Positions 1 to 8,820 of a DNA stretch of 14,915 nt are shown here, piece after piece (position 1 is the stretch's first letter; the number at the start of each line of letters is the position of its first letter). The DNA lies in assembly GCA_021812865.1 (NCBI GenBank), contig JAKAMP010000007.1:1-14915 (forward strand). Direction: 5' to 3'. The DNA is from Bacteroidota bacterium (GTDB taxonomy: Bacteria; Bacteroidota; Bacteroidia; Bacteroidales; JAAYUG01). The notes under the pieces are model-generated. The model did not search any database. It was given only the letters and a program-made list of their open reading frames with translations, and was not told the DNA's origin. Made by a program: the position numbers and the translations under genes.

Positions 1-954
1 CTGGTTACGGCCAATCAATGGGGACAATCGTTCCCCGCGATGCGCAAAGCCGATCGCATCCGCATCCGTGAAGCCATATTGATCAACAAGAAATACGGAA
101 ACCAGATATGGAAAGGCATGAACAAGATTCCTTTCACCATCCTTCTGGAAACAGATTCCTGCGAATACCTGGTAAACTGCCCTGTTCCATCGGGTGACTT
201 CATCGATGCAGGGTATGATTCCCTCCTGCGCACGAATGTATATGTAAGAACGTCTCATTTCGGGAAGAACCTGCTCGCCACATTTCCTGCCATTGACGGA
301 CAGAACTGCATTGTAGTCGGAACCCCTGAAAATACCAGGCTGACTACTACTGCATGGATCATCACTTTGCTGCACGAGCATTTTCATCATTATACCAACA
401 ATGAAAAGAGTTACTATGCCGATGTAAACAGGCTAAAACTGTCGGGCGGAGATTCAACGGGTATGTGGATGCTCAATTACCGTTTCCCCTACGACAGCAT
501 ACCGGTTGTCAAACAATACGGTAAATTTACCAGGGCGCTGGATGAAACCATAAAATCGCTTCATACTGACAGTCTGGAATACGCCTTAGAAAACTACGCC
601 AAAATGCGATCTGCCTTCAGGAGAATGCTGAAACCTCAGGATTACCGATACTTTTCATTGCAGGTATGGCAGGAGGGCGTAGCGCGCTATACGGAATACA
701 AGTATCTGGAGTTGATGGGCAATTACCGGCCTTCCACTGAACTGCTTGCCCTGCCTGATTTTGTGCCTTTCAACACCTACAAGGGAAAACTGTACAAAGA
801 CGAAATGTACAAATTAGTGCATGCGCCCCTGAATATATATAGGAGGGAATGCTTTTATGTTGCAGGATTTGCAGAGGCTGTTCTGCTGGACCACCTGAAC
901 CCCGGCTGGCGCAAAAATTATCTCAAACAGAAATTTTATATGGAAAAATACTGA
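1..954 (+). CDS. HExxH zinc metallopeptidase-like protein, 5' end cut off by the window
   Basis: The reading frame is open from the first base, so the true start lies upstream; the ATG at 40 is only the first internal Met. A metallopeptidase motif HEHFH is encoded at 373-387, inside a hydrophobic stretch (ITLLHEHFHHY). About 100 residues later comes EGVARYTE (Glu codon 673-675), a good candidate for the third zinc ligand of a gluzincin-type site. The spacing and the EGxARY context resemble many peptidases, but I do not recognise a named family. No signal peptide can be judged because the N-terminus is missing. The gene ends 89 bases before the ADP-ribosylglycohydrolase gene on the same strand, so co-transcription is likely. 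Metallopeptidase fold is well supported by motif; substrate and catalytic activity are unknown. Confidence 0.75.
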   Translation: MVTANQWGQSFPAMRKADRIRIREAILINKKYGNQIWKGMNKIPFTILLETDSCEYLVNCPVPSGDFIDAGYDSLLRTNVYVRTSHFGKNLLATFPAIDGQNCIVVGTPENTRLTTTAWIITLLHEHFHHYTNNEKSYYADVNRLKLSGGDSTGMWMLNYRFPYDSIPVVKQYGKFTRALDETIKSLHTDSLEYALENYAKMRSAFRRMLKPQDYRYFSLQVWQEGVARYTEYKYLELMGNYRPSTELLALPDFVPFNTYKGKLYKDEMYKLVHAPLNIYRRECFYVAGFAEAVLLDHLNPGWRKNYLKQKFYMEKY

Positions 955-1043
955 TTCCAACTATCGCCACCATCCTTTGCACATCTCGTGAAAAATTCAT
1001 CCTATTTTTATGCTCCTATCCTCAATGGGAAATATCCAAAATT

Positions 1044-2663
1044 ATGAAACGCCAAATCGTCTTTTCACTGGTCTGCTTCCTTCTGCTTCTTTCTGCATGT
1101 AAAAATCATAACCCGTCGTTCAGGGAAATCTCCCTGAATGTACTCAGAGACAAGATCGCCGGGGGTTGGGCAGGGAAAATGATCGGCGTAACCTACGGTG
1201 CACCTACTGAGTTCAAAGCCCTAGGCAATATCTTTACCGACAGTATCCTCTGGAAACCCTCCGATATAAGGGGAAGCCTCTGGCAGGATGACCTGTATGT
1301 TCAGCTTTCCTTCCTGATGACCATGGATTCATTCGGAATTCATGCACCCTCCAAAAAATTCCAGGAAATGTTCGCAACAGCGGGCTTCCCCCTCTGGCAT
1401 GCCAATATGCAATCGAGAAAAAATTATTTCGACAGTATCTTTCCCCCTGCCTCCGGTAACCCGGCAAACAATATCCATGCGGATGATATTGACTTCCAGA
1501 TCGAGGCCGATTATATTGGATTCATGTGCCCCGGTATGCCTAAGGAACTGGTGACCATTGCCGACAGCATAGGCCATATCATGAATTACGGGGATGGCGT
1601 TTATGGAGGTATCTTTGTTGGCTCCATGTATTCAGCCGCTTTCTTTGAAAACGATATACGGAAAATCATCGAAACAGCCTTGCAATCCATACCCTCTGGA
1701 AGTGAGTATGCACAAACTATCCGGGATGTGTTGCTCCTGCATGACCATTACCCGGATAACTGGCGCCAGGCATGGCAGGAACTGCAGCTGAAGTGGGGCG
1801 AAACCCATATTTGCGAAGCCGGTTCACCATTCAATATCGATGCAAAACTGAATGGAGCCTATATTGTAATGGGACTGCTGTACGGAAACGGCGATCCTGT
1901 CAAAACCATGGAGATCACTGTGCGCTGTGGACAGGATTCTGACTGCAACCCTGCGAATGCCATGGCTGTACTCGGAGTAATGAAAGGCTTCAGCCAGCTG
2001 CCCGATTCTCTCCGGCTTGGGGTGAAGGATGTGGGCAATTCCCTTTTCATCAACACCAGTTATTCTTTTAACAAAGCGGTTGAAACCACCATGAAGTATG
2101 CCCTTCAGCTTGTCCGCGATAACGGAGGTAAGGTTACCCTCACCCAAGCCTTGGTAAGATCAGAAAAACCAGCACCCCCACCCCTGGAAGTTTCTTTTCC
2201 GAACGTGGTATTCGATATGAACATTCCCGTAACTGACCATGCTGCCTGGAAAATGAGCACAGGATGGCAGAAATATAAAATAAGTGAAGGAAAAGACAAA
2301 CCCACCGTAGTGCAGTCCGTCTGGTCTGACCAGAAAGGCGAAGCCATCTCGCTGACCTTTAACGGTAATGGCGTTTCTCTCACAGGAAACTGGCTTGGAA
2401 ACTGCGGAAAAGCCGATATTATTCTCGACGGGAAAAAGGTGAAGACCATTGACTGCTGGTATTTTCACAATAAGCAGGAACACCATGGTATAAGTATCTG
2501 GCACATCCTGGGCCTTCCAAACGGAGAACACACACTCTCCATACTGGTAAGGGGAGAAAAGCGACCGGAATCAACCGGCAGCAGAATATACATCTCCGGC
2601 GCCACCATTTTCAAAGATCTTCCAAAAAAGAACGAAGGCTTCAGGTTCTCATTCGATAACTGA
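1044..2663 (+). CDS. Lipoprotein ADP-ribosylglycohydrolase with C-terminal binding-like domain
   Basis: 539 aa. The frame is open further upstream, but ATG 1044 gives a clean lipoprotein signal peptide (MKRQIVF, hydrophobic core, LLLLSAC with Cys19 as the lipidated residue), so I chose it. Residues about 30-400 match the ADP-ribosylglycohydrolase (DraG/ARH) family: GGWAGKMIGVTYGAP near the start, QDD (Asp82/Asp83) where the family has its first metal-binding acids, GDGVYGGIFVG in the middle, and CGQDSDCNPANA (Asp298, Asp300), equivalent to the GxDxDxxxA metal site. Family members remove ADP-ribose from proteins or related ADP-ribosyl compounds with Mg. Residues about 410-539 form an extra beta-rich domain resembling galactose-binding/carbohydrate-binding modules. 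Lipidation places the enzyme in the cell envelope, unlike cytosolic DraG, so its substrate may not be an ADP-ribosylated protein. Confidence 0.85.
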   Translation: MKRQIVFSLVCFLLLLSACKNHNPSFREISLNVLRDKIAGGWAGKMIGVTYGAPTEFKALGNIFTDSILWKPSDIRGSLWQDDLYVQLSFLMTMDSFGIHAPSKKFQEMFATAGFPLWHANMQSRKNYFDSIFPPASGNPANNIHADDIDFQIEADYIGFMCPGMPKELVTIADSIGHIMNYGDGVYGGIFVGSMYSAAFFENDIRKIIETALQSIPSGSEYAQTIRDVLLLHDHYPDNWRQAWQELQLKWGETHICEAGSPFNIDAKLNGAYIVMGLLYGNGDPVKTMEITVRCGQDSDCNPANAMAVLGVMKGFSQLPDSLRLGVKDVGNSLFINTSYSFNKAVETTMKYALQLVRDNGGKVTLTQALVRSEKPAPPPLEVSFPNVVFDMNIPVTDHAAWKMSTGWQKYKISEGKDKPTVVQSVWSDQKGEAISLTFNGNGVSLTGNWLGNCGKADIILDGKKVKTIDCWYFHNKQEHHGISIWHILGLPNGEHTLSILVRGEKRPESTGSRIYISGATIFKDLPKKNEGFRFSFDN

Positions 2664-2756
2664 TTGATGTGCCAAAGTTCCGGATAAGAATTACTTATCT
2701 TCCTAAAATGAGAACCATCATGGTCCCTTCATTTTGCTATGTAGCATAGTAACCAT
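2664..2756. other. Intergenic stretch with two small inverted repeats
   Basis: GATAAG (2683-2688) and CTTATC (2694-2699) form a 6-bp stem with a 5-base loop shortly after the glycohydrolase stop. CTATG (2737-2741) and CATAG (2745-2749) form a second, 5-bp stem. Neither is followed by a T-run, so I do not call a terminator. Confidence 0.3.
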
Positions 2757-3208
2757 ATGGCACAACTGTCATCCTGCCCACACATATTTGCTCCGAAAAC
2801 GGTGAATAATCATGACGCAGGTTATACCCTGCATCCACCGATTCCTGGAAGCCCCCGTTAAAGCTGCCGAAGAATATCATGCAGAGGTATTTGATTTTCT
2901 GTTCAAATGGATTGCCGAGGCTCCCTGGCTTGACCACACCATAGATCCAAAAGTGGCGGTCCCTGTCGTCAGGACAAGAAATGAAAAAATAATGCCAATA
3001 TTCTCCTTGCCTACCTCGCAGAAATGGCCCTGTACAAATTGCATTACCCGGACGATCAGCCATACCACTTGAAGAAATCCGTGCGGTTTTGAAAAATTGC
3101 GTGACTGATCCCGAATACCTGTGCTCCTCAAAAGCTGCCACCAGATACAGGGAATTGGAACACAGCAAAAAAATTGACAGTTGGGTAAAGAAAAATCTCA
3201 GCAGGTAA
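2757..3208 (+). pseudogene. Frameshifted remnant of an unidentified gene
   Basis: Three consecutive segments read as plausible protein in three different plus-strand frames. Segment A, from about 2840 to 2985, reads FLEAPVKAAEEYHAEVFDF through to RTRNEK. Segment B, from about 2985 to 3062, reads NNANILLAYLAEMALYKLHY. Segment C, from about 3062 to the TAA at 3206-3208, reads PLEEIRAVLKNC to the end WVKKNLSR. One missing A in the A-run at 2984-2989 would join A to B, and one missing base near 3063-3064 would join B to C. Codons in A show the coding signature (G often first, rarely second). The 5' end is unclear: ATG 2757 opens a short frame (MAQLSSCPHIF...) ending at a TAA near 2857, and ATG 2812 opens segment A. 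I do not recognise the family. The remnant ends 4 bases before the convergent lon gene. Confidence 0.5.
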
Positions 3209-3212
3209 AGGT

Positions 3213-5666
3213 TCAGTCGATCTTCTTCGCATTCTCCACCTTGCTTTTCAACAGGGCAAAATCGAGCACGTCCATGATCTCCTTTACATAATGGAATTTC
3301 AAACCTTTCAGATATATATCGTTGATTTCAAGGATATCCTTCCTGTTTTCCTCTGAAAGCAGGATATCGGTGATACCGGCACGCTTCGCGGCAAGAATTT
3401 TTTCTTTAATACCGCCTACAGGAAGTACTTTCCCCCGTAAGGTGATCTCCCCGGTCATGGCAAGGCTCTTTCTCACCTTTCTCTGTGTAAGGGCCGAGGC
3501 CAGTGAGGTAACCATGGTTATCCCGGCCGAGGGTCCATCCTTGGGAATAGCCCCCTCAGGCACATGTACGTGGATATTCCATTTCTTGAAGACCTCGGGA
3601 TCAAGATTCAGTACCTGGGAATGCGATTTCAGGTACTCAAGGGCAATCACAGCCGATTCCTTCATCACCTCTCCCAGGTTTCCGGTAAGGGTAAGTTTCC
3701 CTTCGCCTCGGCTCAGGCTGGTTTCGACAAACAGAATCTCTCCTCCCGCTGCGGTCCAGGCCAATCCGGTAACCACACCGGCATAATCATTATCCTGGTA
3801 CTTGTCTTTCAAAAACCTGGGAGCGCCCAGGATGCTTTCAACCTCCTTAGGAGTAACGGTCTTCGCGTACTTCCTGCTGCTGGCAATCTTGTGTGCTGTT
3901 GACCGCAATATCTTCGCTATGTTCTTATCCAGATCCCTGACTCCGGATTCACGGGTATAATACTCGATGATGTATTCAATCGCATCGCGGGTAAACTCGA
4001 TCTGCTGCTTCTTTATTCCATGTGCCTCTAACTGTTTGGGAATCAGGTGCCGCTTGGCTATCTCGATCTTTTCTTCGACTATGTATCCGGTCATCTCTAT
4101 CATTTCCATGCGATCGCGCAAGGGAGGACTGATGGTGGAAGTGGTATTGGCTGTGGCAATGAACATGACTTTCGATAGGTCGAACTCGAGTTCGAGGTAA
4201 TTATCGTAAAAAGCGCTGTTCTGCTCCGGATCAAGCACTTCCAGCAATGCCGAAGCCGGATCTCCCCTGAAATCCTGACCTACTTTATCGATCTCATCGA
4301 GCACAAACACAGGATTGGCCGACTTTATTTTCTTCAGGCTCTGCACAATCCTGCCCGGCATGGCGCCGATATAGGTTTTTCTGTGTCCGCGTATTTCCGC
4401 CTCATCGTGCAACCCACCCAGCGACATGCGGATGTATTTACGGTGCAATGCCTTGGCAATGCTTTTGCCCAGGGATGTCTTTCCAACTCCCGGAGGACCA
4501 TACAGGCAAATGATGGGCGATTTCATGTCGCCCTTCAATTTAAGTACGGCCAGGTGCTCGAGAATCCTTTCCTTCACCTTCTCCAGCCCATAATGATCCT
4601 CCTCGAGAATCTTCCCTGCCCTTCGAAGGTCGAACTGGTCTTTGGTGTATTCGTTCCACGGCAGTTCCAACATGGTCTGCAGGTAATTCACATGCACCGA
4701 ATAGTCGGCTGCTGCCGGATTCAACCGGTAGAGCTTATTAAGCTCCTTGTTGAACACTTCATTCACCTCCTTGCTCCACTTCTTCTTGGAGGCTTTCTTC
4801 TTCATCTCCTCGATTTCCTGCTCAACCGGGTTCCCTCCCAGTTCATTCTGAATGGTCTTCATCTGCTGGTGCAGCAAAAATTCTCTCTGCTGCTGATCCA
4901 GTTCGGTTTTTACTTTCAGCTGGATATCGTTCTTCAGTTCGAGCATTTGCAACTCGCGGGTGAGGTACTCCAGCAGGCGGATAGCCCTTTTCTTCACGTC
5001 ATCGGTCTCCAGGAGCCGCTGCTTGTCACCCGAACTCAGGTCGCTGTTGGAACTGATAAAATTGATCAAAAAGGTATTGCTTTCAATATTCTTAACAGCG
5101 AAAGAAGCCTCCGGAGGTATATTAGATGAAAGCTGAATGATTTTCAGAGAGGTATCTTTAAGGGAACTCACAATGGCCTCAAATTCCTTGTCGGATTTGG
5201 CAGGTACTGTATCCTCGATCTGGCTGATCCTGGCCATGAAATAGGGCGTATCGGAAATGATCTCTTTTATCTGGAAACGCTTTTTCCCCTGAATAATCAC
5301 CGATGTCCCCCCATCGGGCATCTCAAGTATCTTTACAATCTGGGCTACTGTGCCAATATCATATAAATCCTCGAACCGCGGTTCATCTTTGTTGGCATCC
5401 TTCTGTGTTACTGTACCAATAATGCGATCTTTTTTGTAATATTCACGAACCAGCTGGATGGATTTCTCCCTTCCTACCGTGATGGGAATCACAACCCCCG
5501 GGAACAGTACGGTGTTTCTAAGCGAAAGCACCGGGAGAATATCGGGAATACTCGTATTGTTTAAGGTATCCTCATCCTCCTCGGAAATAAGAGGTATAAA
5601 ATCGGAATCCTCCATTGAGTTCCCGGCATACACAGGTGTTATCCTGATATCAAACTTGTCCTTCAT
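3213..5666 (-). CDS. lon: ATP-dependent protease Lon
   Basis: 817 aa, normal length for Bacteroidetes Lon. A cytoplasmic hexameric AAA+ serine protease that degrades misfolded and regulatory proteins. Order of domains: N-terminal LON substrate-binding domain (about 40-240, beginning [18 protein letters not shown]), coiled-coil linker (about 240-330), AAA+ module with Walker A GPPGVGKT at 390-397 and Walker B VFVLDEID at 453-460, then the C-terminal protease domain with catalytic Ser713 ([10 protein letters not shown]) and Lys756 ([11 protein letters not shown]), the usual 43 residues apart. The start is ATG 5666, because a GGAGGA site lies 7 bases upstream; the in-frame TTG at 5672 would sit 1 base from that site. 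There is 172 bp between this start and the upstream GlmU-like gene, enough for its own promoter, but I could not find a convincing Bacteroidetes promoter there. Confidence 0.97.
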   Translation of the reverse strand: MKDKFDIRITPVYAGNSMEDSDFIPLISEEDEDTLNNTSIPDILPVLSLRNTVLFPGVVIPITVGREKSIQLVREYYKKDRIIGTVTQKDANKDEPRFEDLYDIGTVAQIVKILEMPDGGTSVIIQGKKRFQIKEIISDTPYFMARISQIEDTVPAKSDKEFEAIVSSLKDTSLKIIQLSSNIPPEASFAVKNIESNTFLINFISSNSDLSSGDKQRLLETDDVKKRAIRLLEYLTRELQMLELKNDIQLKVKTELDQQQREFLLHQQMKTIQNELGGNPVEQEIEEMKKKASKKKWSKEVNEVFNKELNKLYRLNPAAADYSVHVNYLQTMLELPWNEYTKDQFDLRRAGKILEEDHYGLEKVKERILEHLAVLKLKGDMKSPIICLYGPPGVGKTSLGKSIAKALHRKYIRMSLGGLHDEAEIRGHRKTYIGAMPGRIVQSLKKIKSANPVFVLDEIDKVGQDFRGDPASALLEVLDPEQNSAFYDNYLELEFDLSKVMFIATANTTSTISPPLRDRMEMIEMTGYIVEEKIEIAKRHLIPKQLEAHGIKKQQIEFTRDAIEYIIEYYTRESGVRDLDKNIAKILRSTAHKIASSRKYAKTVTPKEVESILGAPRFLKDKYQDNDYAGVVTGLAWTAAGGEILFVETSLSRGEGKLTLTGNLGEVMKESAVIALEYLKSHSQVLNLDPEVFKKWNIHVHVPEGAIPKDGPSAGITMVTSLASALTQRKVRKSLAMTGEITLRGKVLPVGGIKEKILAAKRAGITDILLSEENRKDILEINDIYLKGLKFHYVKEIMDVLDFALLKSKVENAKKID

Positions 5667-5673
5667 CTGCAAA

Positions 5674-5679
5674 TCCTCC
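5674..5679 (-). promoter_or_regulatory. Shine-Dalgarno site deciding the lon start
   Basis: GGAGGA on the minus strand, 7 bases before ATG 5666. It is the only strong Shine-Dalgarno site I noticed in front of a gene in this window and it excludes the in-frame TTG at 5672 as the start. Confidence 0.75.
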
Positions 5680-5722
5680 GGCTTGTTACTGACAATATAG
5701 CAGTTTTGTCAGCATAATATGG

Positions 5723-5736
5723 GCATTTTATAATGC
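5723..5736. repeat. Inverted repeat upstream of lon
   Basis: GCATT and AATGC separated by TTAT form a 5-bp inverted repeat 57-70 bases upstream of the lon start. It could be an operator or a small hairpin in the leader; it is short and AT-rich, so chance is also likely. Confidence 0.25.
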
Positions 5737-5838
5737 GGTATGTTTAAGCAATCGTTGTGCCATTTTTTCGCATGCATAACAAGAGATGGCGCCTTTGGTT
5801 CATCCCAATACTGCCGTTCAGGTTGAAAACCTGCATTT

Positions 5839-7029
5839 TTAACTGTACCTGTCTGTTCGGCTGAATTCAAACAGATCGGTAAGAATCCTCCTGTCCGATT
5901 CACTGAACTCAAGTTGCTGTTGTTTCATCATTCCATCCGCGGCTTCCAGTACTTTGTCCAGTGTATGGACCTTAAATCCCTGCGCTCCACCAAAACTGAA
6001 AGAGGGCACGTAATTTCTTGGAAAGCCTGCGCCGAAAAGGTTCACGCCTACGCCTACCACCGTTGCCGTATTGAACATGGTGTTGATTCCGCAACGGGAA
6101 TAATCGCCCATCACCAGTCCACATTTCAGTAATCCGGTTTCAATGAACGACCGGGTACGGTAACTCCAGGTCTTTACAGGGGCGAAACTGTTTTTGAGGT
6201 TCGAATTGTTGGTATCAGCGCCAAGATTGCACCATTCACCGATCACTGAATTACCCAGGTAGCCTTCGTGGGCCTTGTTGGAATAACCCTGGATGATGGA
6301 GTTGTTGATCTCTCCTCCGGCTTTACAGTTTGGGCCAATGGTGGTCGGGCCATATACCTTCGATCCCATCTTCAGCACCGAAGCCATGCCCAATGAAAAA
6401 GGTCCCCTGATCATGCAACCTTCCATCACTTCTGCTCCCGAAGCAATATATACAGGTCCCTGCGTGGTATTGATGAAAGCATGGCTGATTGCAGCGCCCT
6501 CTTCCAGGAAAACAGGGAATGAGCCGGTTACATGCACTCCAGGAGGCAGGGCCCGCGAGGTTCTGCCGGATGTGATCATCTCAAAATCAGACAGAATGGC
6601 CTGCCCATTCAATCGGAATATATCCCAGGTATGCGCAAGACGAAGGTATTCTCCTGCATACGGAATAACCCTTTTGCCGCCAACCGGCCCGGGGAGCTCC
6701 GGAAGGACAAAATCTGCATCATCCATTCTTATCGCAATGATCTCGTTGTTCTTCGTCAGGGTTTCATCCGGCTGGAGTGCCAGAATGGCTGAAACCAGGT
6801 TTTTGTCAGGCGCAATGGCTCCGTTGATGAAGAGGCTGTCCCTTTCCTCCCGGCAGGGAAATTTAGACTGAAGATAGGTTCTGGTGAGGTATGAACAAGG
6901 TTGCCGAAGATAATGCTCCCATTTTTCCCTCAGGGTAAGAATTCCCCACCTGATTTCGGAAACCGGACGGGTAAAGGTGATGGGTAGCAAATCTACCCAC
7001 GAAGCATCGTCGAACAGGATAAAATTCAT
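5839..7029 (-). CDS. GlmU-like sugar-1-phosphate nucleotidyltransferase/acetyltransferase, Bacteroidetes type
   Basis: 396 aa. It matches the Bacteroidetes alternative GlmU family, believed to supply UDP-N-acetylglucosamine for peptidoglycan and LPS in the cytoplasm. The N-terminus MNFILFDDASWVDLLPITFT followed by RPVSEIRWGILTLREKW is characteristic of this family and lacks the LxxGxGTRM loop of classical GlmU. Residues about 170-340 contain irregular hexapeptide turns of a left-handed beta-helix (YIASGAEVMEG, YGPTTIGPNCKAGGEI) and GEWCNLGADTNNSNLKN, the probable acetyl-CoA/substrate region. ATG 7029 starts directly at the family N-terminus. The L31 terminator lies only 30-61 bases upstream, leaving little space for a private promoter. 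An exact enzymatic role is inferred from the family. Confidence 0.85.
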   Translation of the reverse strand: MNFILFDDASWVDLLPITFTRPVSEIRWGILTLREKWEHYLRQPCSYLTRTYLQSKFPCREERDSLFINGAIAPDKNLVSAILALQPDETLTKNNEIIAIRMDDADFVLPELPGPVGGKRVIPYAGEYLRLAHTWDIFRLNGQAILSDFEMITSGRTSRALPPGVHVTGSFPVFLEEGAAISHAFINTTQGPVYIASGAEVMEGCMIRGPFSLGMASVLKMGSKVYGPTTIGPNCKAGGEINNSIIQGYSNKAHEGYLGNSVIGEWCNLGADTNNSNLKNSFAPVKTWSYRTRSFIETGLLKCGLVMGDYSRCGINTMFNTATVVGVGVNLFGAGFPRNYVPSFSFGGAQGFKVHTLDKVLEAADGMMKQQQLEFSESDRRILTDLFEFSRTDRYS

Positions 7030-7058
7030 ATTGAAAATGTCAAAGGCTTATCCAAGTT

Positions 7059-7090
7059 AAAAAAAAACTCCGGATTGGCAATCCGGAGTT
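7059..7090 (-). terminator. Rho-independent terminator of the L31 gene
   Basis: On the minus strand AACTCCGGATT pairs perfectly with AATCCGGAGTT (11 bp, 3-base loop, 7066-7090) and runs into nine Ts (7067-7059). It starts 22 bases after the L31 stop codon. Confidence 0.93.
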
Positions 7091-7112
7091 AAAGATGTTC
7101 CTTTGAGGAAGC

Positions 7113-7376
7113 TTATTTTTTCTTCTTCTCGTAATGATCTTTGTAACGGTTCATGAACTTATCCACACGACCGGCAGTATCAACAAGTTTCATCTTACCT
7201 GTAAAGAAAGGATGCGAAGAACTTGAAATCTCAAGCTTGATCAGGGGATATTCCACGCCATCGAGGGTGATGGTCTCTTTCGAAGCAACTGTTGAGCGCG
7301 TAAGAAAGGTATCGCCATTCGACATATCTTTAAAAACAACCATTCTGTAGGTCTTTGGATGAATGTCCTGTTTCAT
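7113..7376 (-). CDS. rpmE2: 50S ribosomal protein L31, type B
   Basis: 87 aa component of the large ribosomal subunit. The sequence [20 protein letters not shown], then [20 protein letters not shown] and VDKFMNRY, matches bL31 type B, the variant without the zinc-binding cysteines (there is no Cys in the protein). The frame is open for 21 more codons upstream, but the conserved family start is Met at 7376. A Bacteroidetes promoter lies at 7427-7457 and a strong terminator follows, so the gene can form a single-gene transcription unit. The last residues are a basic KKKK tail. Confidence 0.95.
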   Translation of the reverse strand: MKQDIHPKTYRMVVFKDMSNGDTFLTRSTVASKETITLDGVEYPLIKLEISSSSHPFFTGKMKLVDTAGRVDKFMNRYKDHYEKKKK

Positions 7377-7426
7377 TGCTCTGTCTTTTACAAATTCCTG
7401 AACTTCAATTTCATTAAAACGGTCTG

Positions 7427-7457
7427 CAAAGTTATACAATGTTGCGATATAAACAAA
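7427..7457 (-). promoter_or_regulatory. Bacteroidetes-type promoter of the L31 gene
   Basis: On the minus strand TTTG (7457-7454), a 19-base spacer, then TAACTTTG (7434-7427) match the Bacteroidetes housekeeping consensus TTTG-N19-21-TAnnTTTG exactly. Transcription would begin near 7420, giving a leader of roughly 40-45 bases before ATG 7376. Confidence 0.85.
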
Positions 7458-7474
7458 AATTTCAATAAAAACTT

Positions 7475-8677
7475 TCAGGACAACTGGCCCCTCCTGGTTT
7501 TAAGCTTTATTTCGGCTTTTTCGGGCATATATCTCCGGAACGGTCTTTGATTGTCGAAAAGAAACCGGTAGGTGATGTGCGTCTTTGCTTTTTTTGCTCC
7601 AACGGCTTCATACATGGCAATCATTTTCGGGTTGAAATCGCCCACCCACGAAAGTTCTATTTCCCTGTACTTTTTGCGGGGCGGGATCACCTTATTATAT
7701 TGGCTGAAAATAGCTGACTCGATGCCCGAGTTCTGGAAACGGGGCACCACCCCTGCTACCAACGCCCTGGCCCGGTTAATGCGGCCGGAATGCTTATATA
7801 CCATGAGCCTTATGGCATTCCATAGATTTAATTTCCCGCGGAAAGGCTTGATGGCCTGGTTCACATCGGGGAACATCACAAAAAATGCAATGGGCTCGCC
7901 CAGATGGTAAGCAAACCATATCAGTTCCTCATCCAGAATGGCTTTTGCCGATTCCAGGGTCTTCCTGAGCGCATCGGCCTCCATCGGTGTGAAATCGTTC
8001 TTGAAACCCGACCAAGCCTCATTGTACACCTTCACCATATCGGCAATGAACCGCTCCCTTTCACCATAAGTAAAATGCCTGAAAGTAAATCCCGGCTTTC
8101 TTGCCACCCAGTCCGCAATCTTCCAAAATCTATCGGGAAATGGTTTGGTCACATCCAGGTGAAAGCTGTACTGCTCGAAATAGGTACGGAAACCGTATTG
8201 TTCAAACAACTTCCTGTAATAGGGAAAATTATAATTCATTCCATATCCCGGTTGGGTAAAACCCTCTACCAGCAAACCCCAGAATGATTCATTCTCCCCT
8301 GGCGCCACCGGGCCATCCATGGCCTGCAGACCTTTGGATTCAAGCCATTGTCTCACAGTGTCGAATAACAGCTTGGCGGCCTCCTGGTTGTCAATACATT
8401 CGAAAAACCCCGTTCCTCCGGCAGGGACATCTCCGGTGAACGACTTATGCCGGTGATAGAAGGCGGCAATGCGTCCGGCTAAACGGTTTTCATTATCCCG
8501 TAATACCCATCGCATAGCTTCACCGTCCTGCAGGTATGAATTCTTCTGCTTGTCAAACCTGGCCTCTACTTCCATGTCGAGCGGACAAACCCATACCTTG
8601 TCATCACGGTACAGGTACCGGGGCACCTCAAGAAAATCTCTGGCCCTGGAAGGACAGTCAACGATTTCAATCTGCAT
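7475..8677 (-). CDS. GNAT-superfamily (acyl-CoA N-acyltransferase fold) protein
   Basis: 400 aa, predicted cytosolic, no signal peptide. It resembles a family widespread in Bacteroidetes and related to E. coli YghO, often labelled GNAT N-acetyltransferase. Typical segments are [16 protein letters not shown] near residue 18, [15 protein letters not shown] near 122, a tyrosine/phenylalanine-rich middle ([19 protein letters not shown]), and a C-terminal GNAT-like half ([20 protein letters not shown], then [35 protein letters not shown]). The substrate is not known for this family. The ATG at 8677 has no Shine-Dalgarno site but follows an A-rich stretch. Its stop is 99 bases upstream of the L31 start, with the L31 promoter in between. 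Confidence 0.8.
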   Translation of the reverse strand: MQIEIVDCPSRARDFLEVPRYLYRDDKVWVCPLDMEVEARFDKQKNSYLQDGEAMRWVLRDNENRLAGRIAAFYHRHKSFTGDVPAGGTGFFECIDNQEAAKLLFDTVRQWLESKGLQAMDGPVAPGENESFWGLLVEGFTQPGYGMNYNFPYYRKLFEQYGFRTYFEQYSFHLDVTKPFPDRFWKIADWVARKPGFTFRHFTYGERERFIADMVKVYNEAWSGFKNDFTPMEADALRKTLESAKAILDEELIWFAYHLGEPIAFFVMFPDVNQAIKPFRGKLNLWNAIRLMVYKHSGRINRARALVAGVVPRFQNSGIESAIFSQYNKVIPPRKKYREIELSWVGDFNPKMIAMYEAVGAKKAKTHITYRFLFDNQRPFRRYMPEKAEIKLKTRRGQLS

Positions 8678-8748
8678 GTTTTGTTCACTTTGTAACAGGC
8701 GCCCCGTAATCAGCCTGTGTTATGACAGCCGGAAGGTGGCCGGGCAAA

Positions 8749-8756
8749 CAAAGATA
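8749..8756 (-). promoter_or_regulatory. Possible -7 promoter element for the GNAT gene
   Basis: TATCTTTG on the minus strand fits TAnnTTTG and sits 72 bases upstream of ATG 8677. No TTTG occurs at the expected -33 distance, so this is only a half match. Confidence 0.45.
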
Positions 8757-8820
8757 AAAGAATTTGCGCGCCTGCCCATTGGTATTTATACCGATTTTGC
8801 ATGAAACCAACCGTAAAGCA

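Noticed and set aside
849..1043. Extension of the ADP-ribosylglycohydrolase to an ATG at 849
   Set aside because: It would overlap the preceding gene and bury the lipoprotein signal peptide that starts at 1044.
2737..3168. Open minus-strand frame of 143 codons opposite the remnant
   Set aside because: Composition by codon position favours the plus strand, and the plus-strand segments read as better protein. The minus product shows no recognisable domain.
4383..5129. Plus-strand frame of 248 codons inside lon
   Set aside because: It is fully antisense to the conserved linker and AAA+ part of lon and is rich in His, Leu and Gln, typical of a shadow frame.
5819..5833. CAGGTT-GAA-AACCTG hairpin after the GlmU-like stop
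   Set aside because: Only 6 bp, and on the minus strand there is no T-run behind it; the T-run lies on the wrong side for the genes present.
5709..5912. Minus-strand 67-codon frame between the GlmU-like gene and lon
   Set aside because: It overlaps the end of the GlmU-like gene in another frame and resembles no family.
6293..6871. Plus-strand 192-codon frame opposite the GlmU-like gene
   Set aside because: Antisense shadow of a well-conserved gene with no domain of its own.
7377..7439. Extension of L31 by 21 residues
   Set aside because: The family begins at MKQDIHP, and the extension runs into the -7 promoter element at 7427-7434.
8781..8792. GGTATTTATACC palindrome-like site after the flippase gene
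   Set aside because: Too short a stem and no T-run; no second copy noticed nearby.
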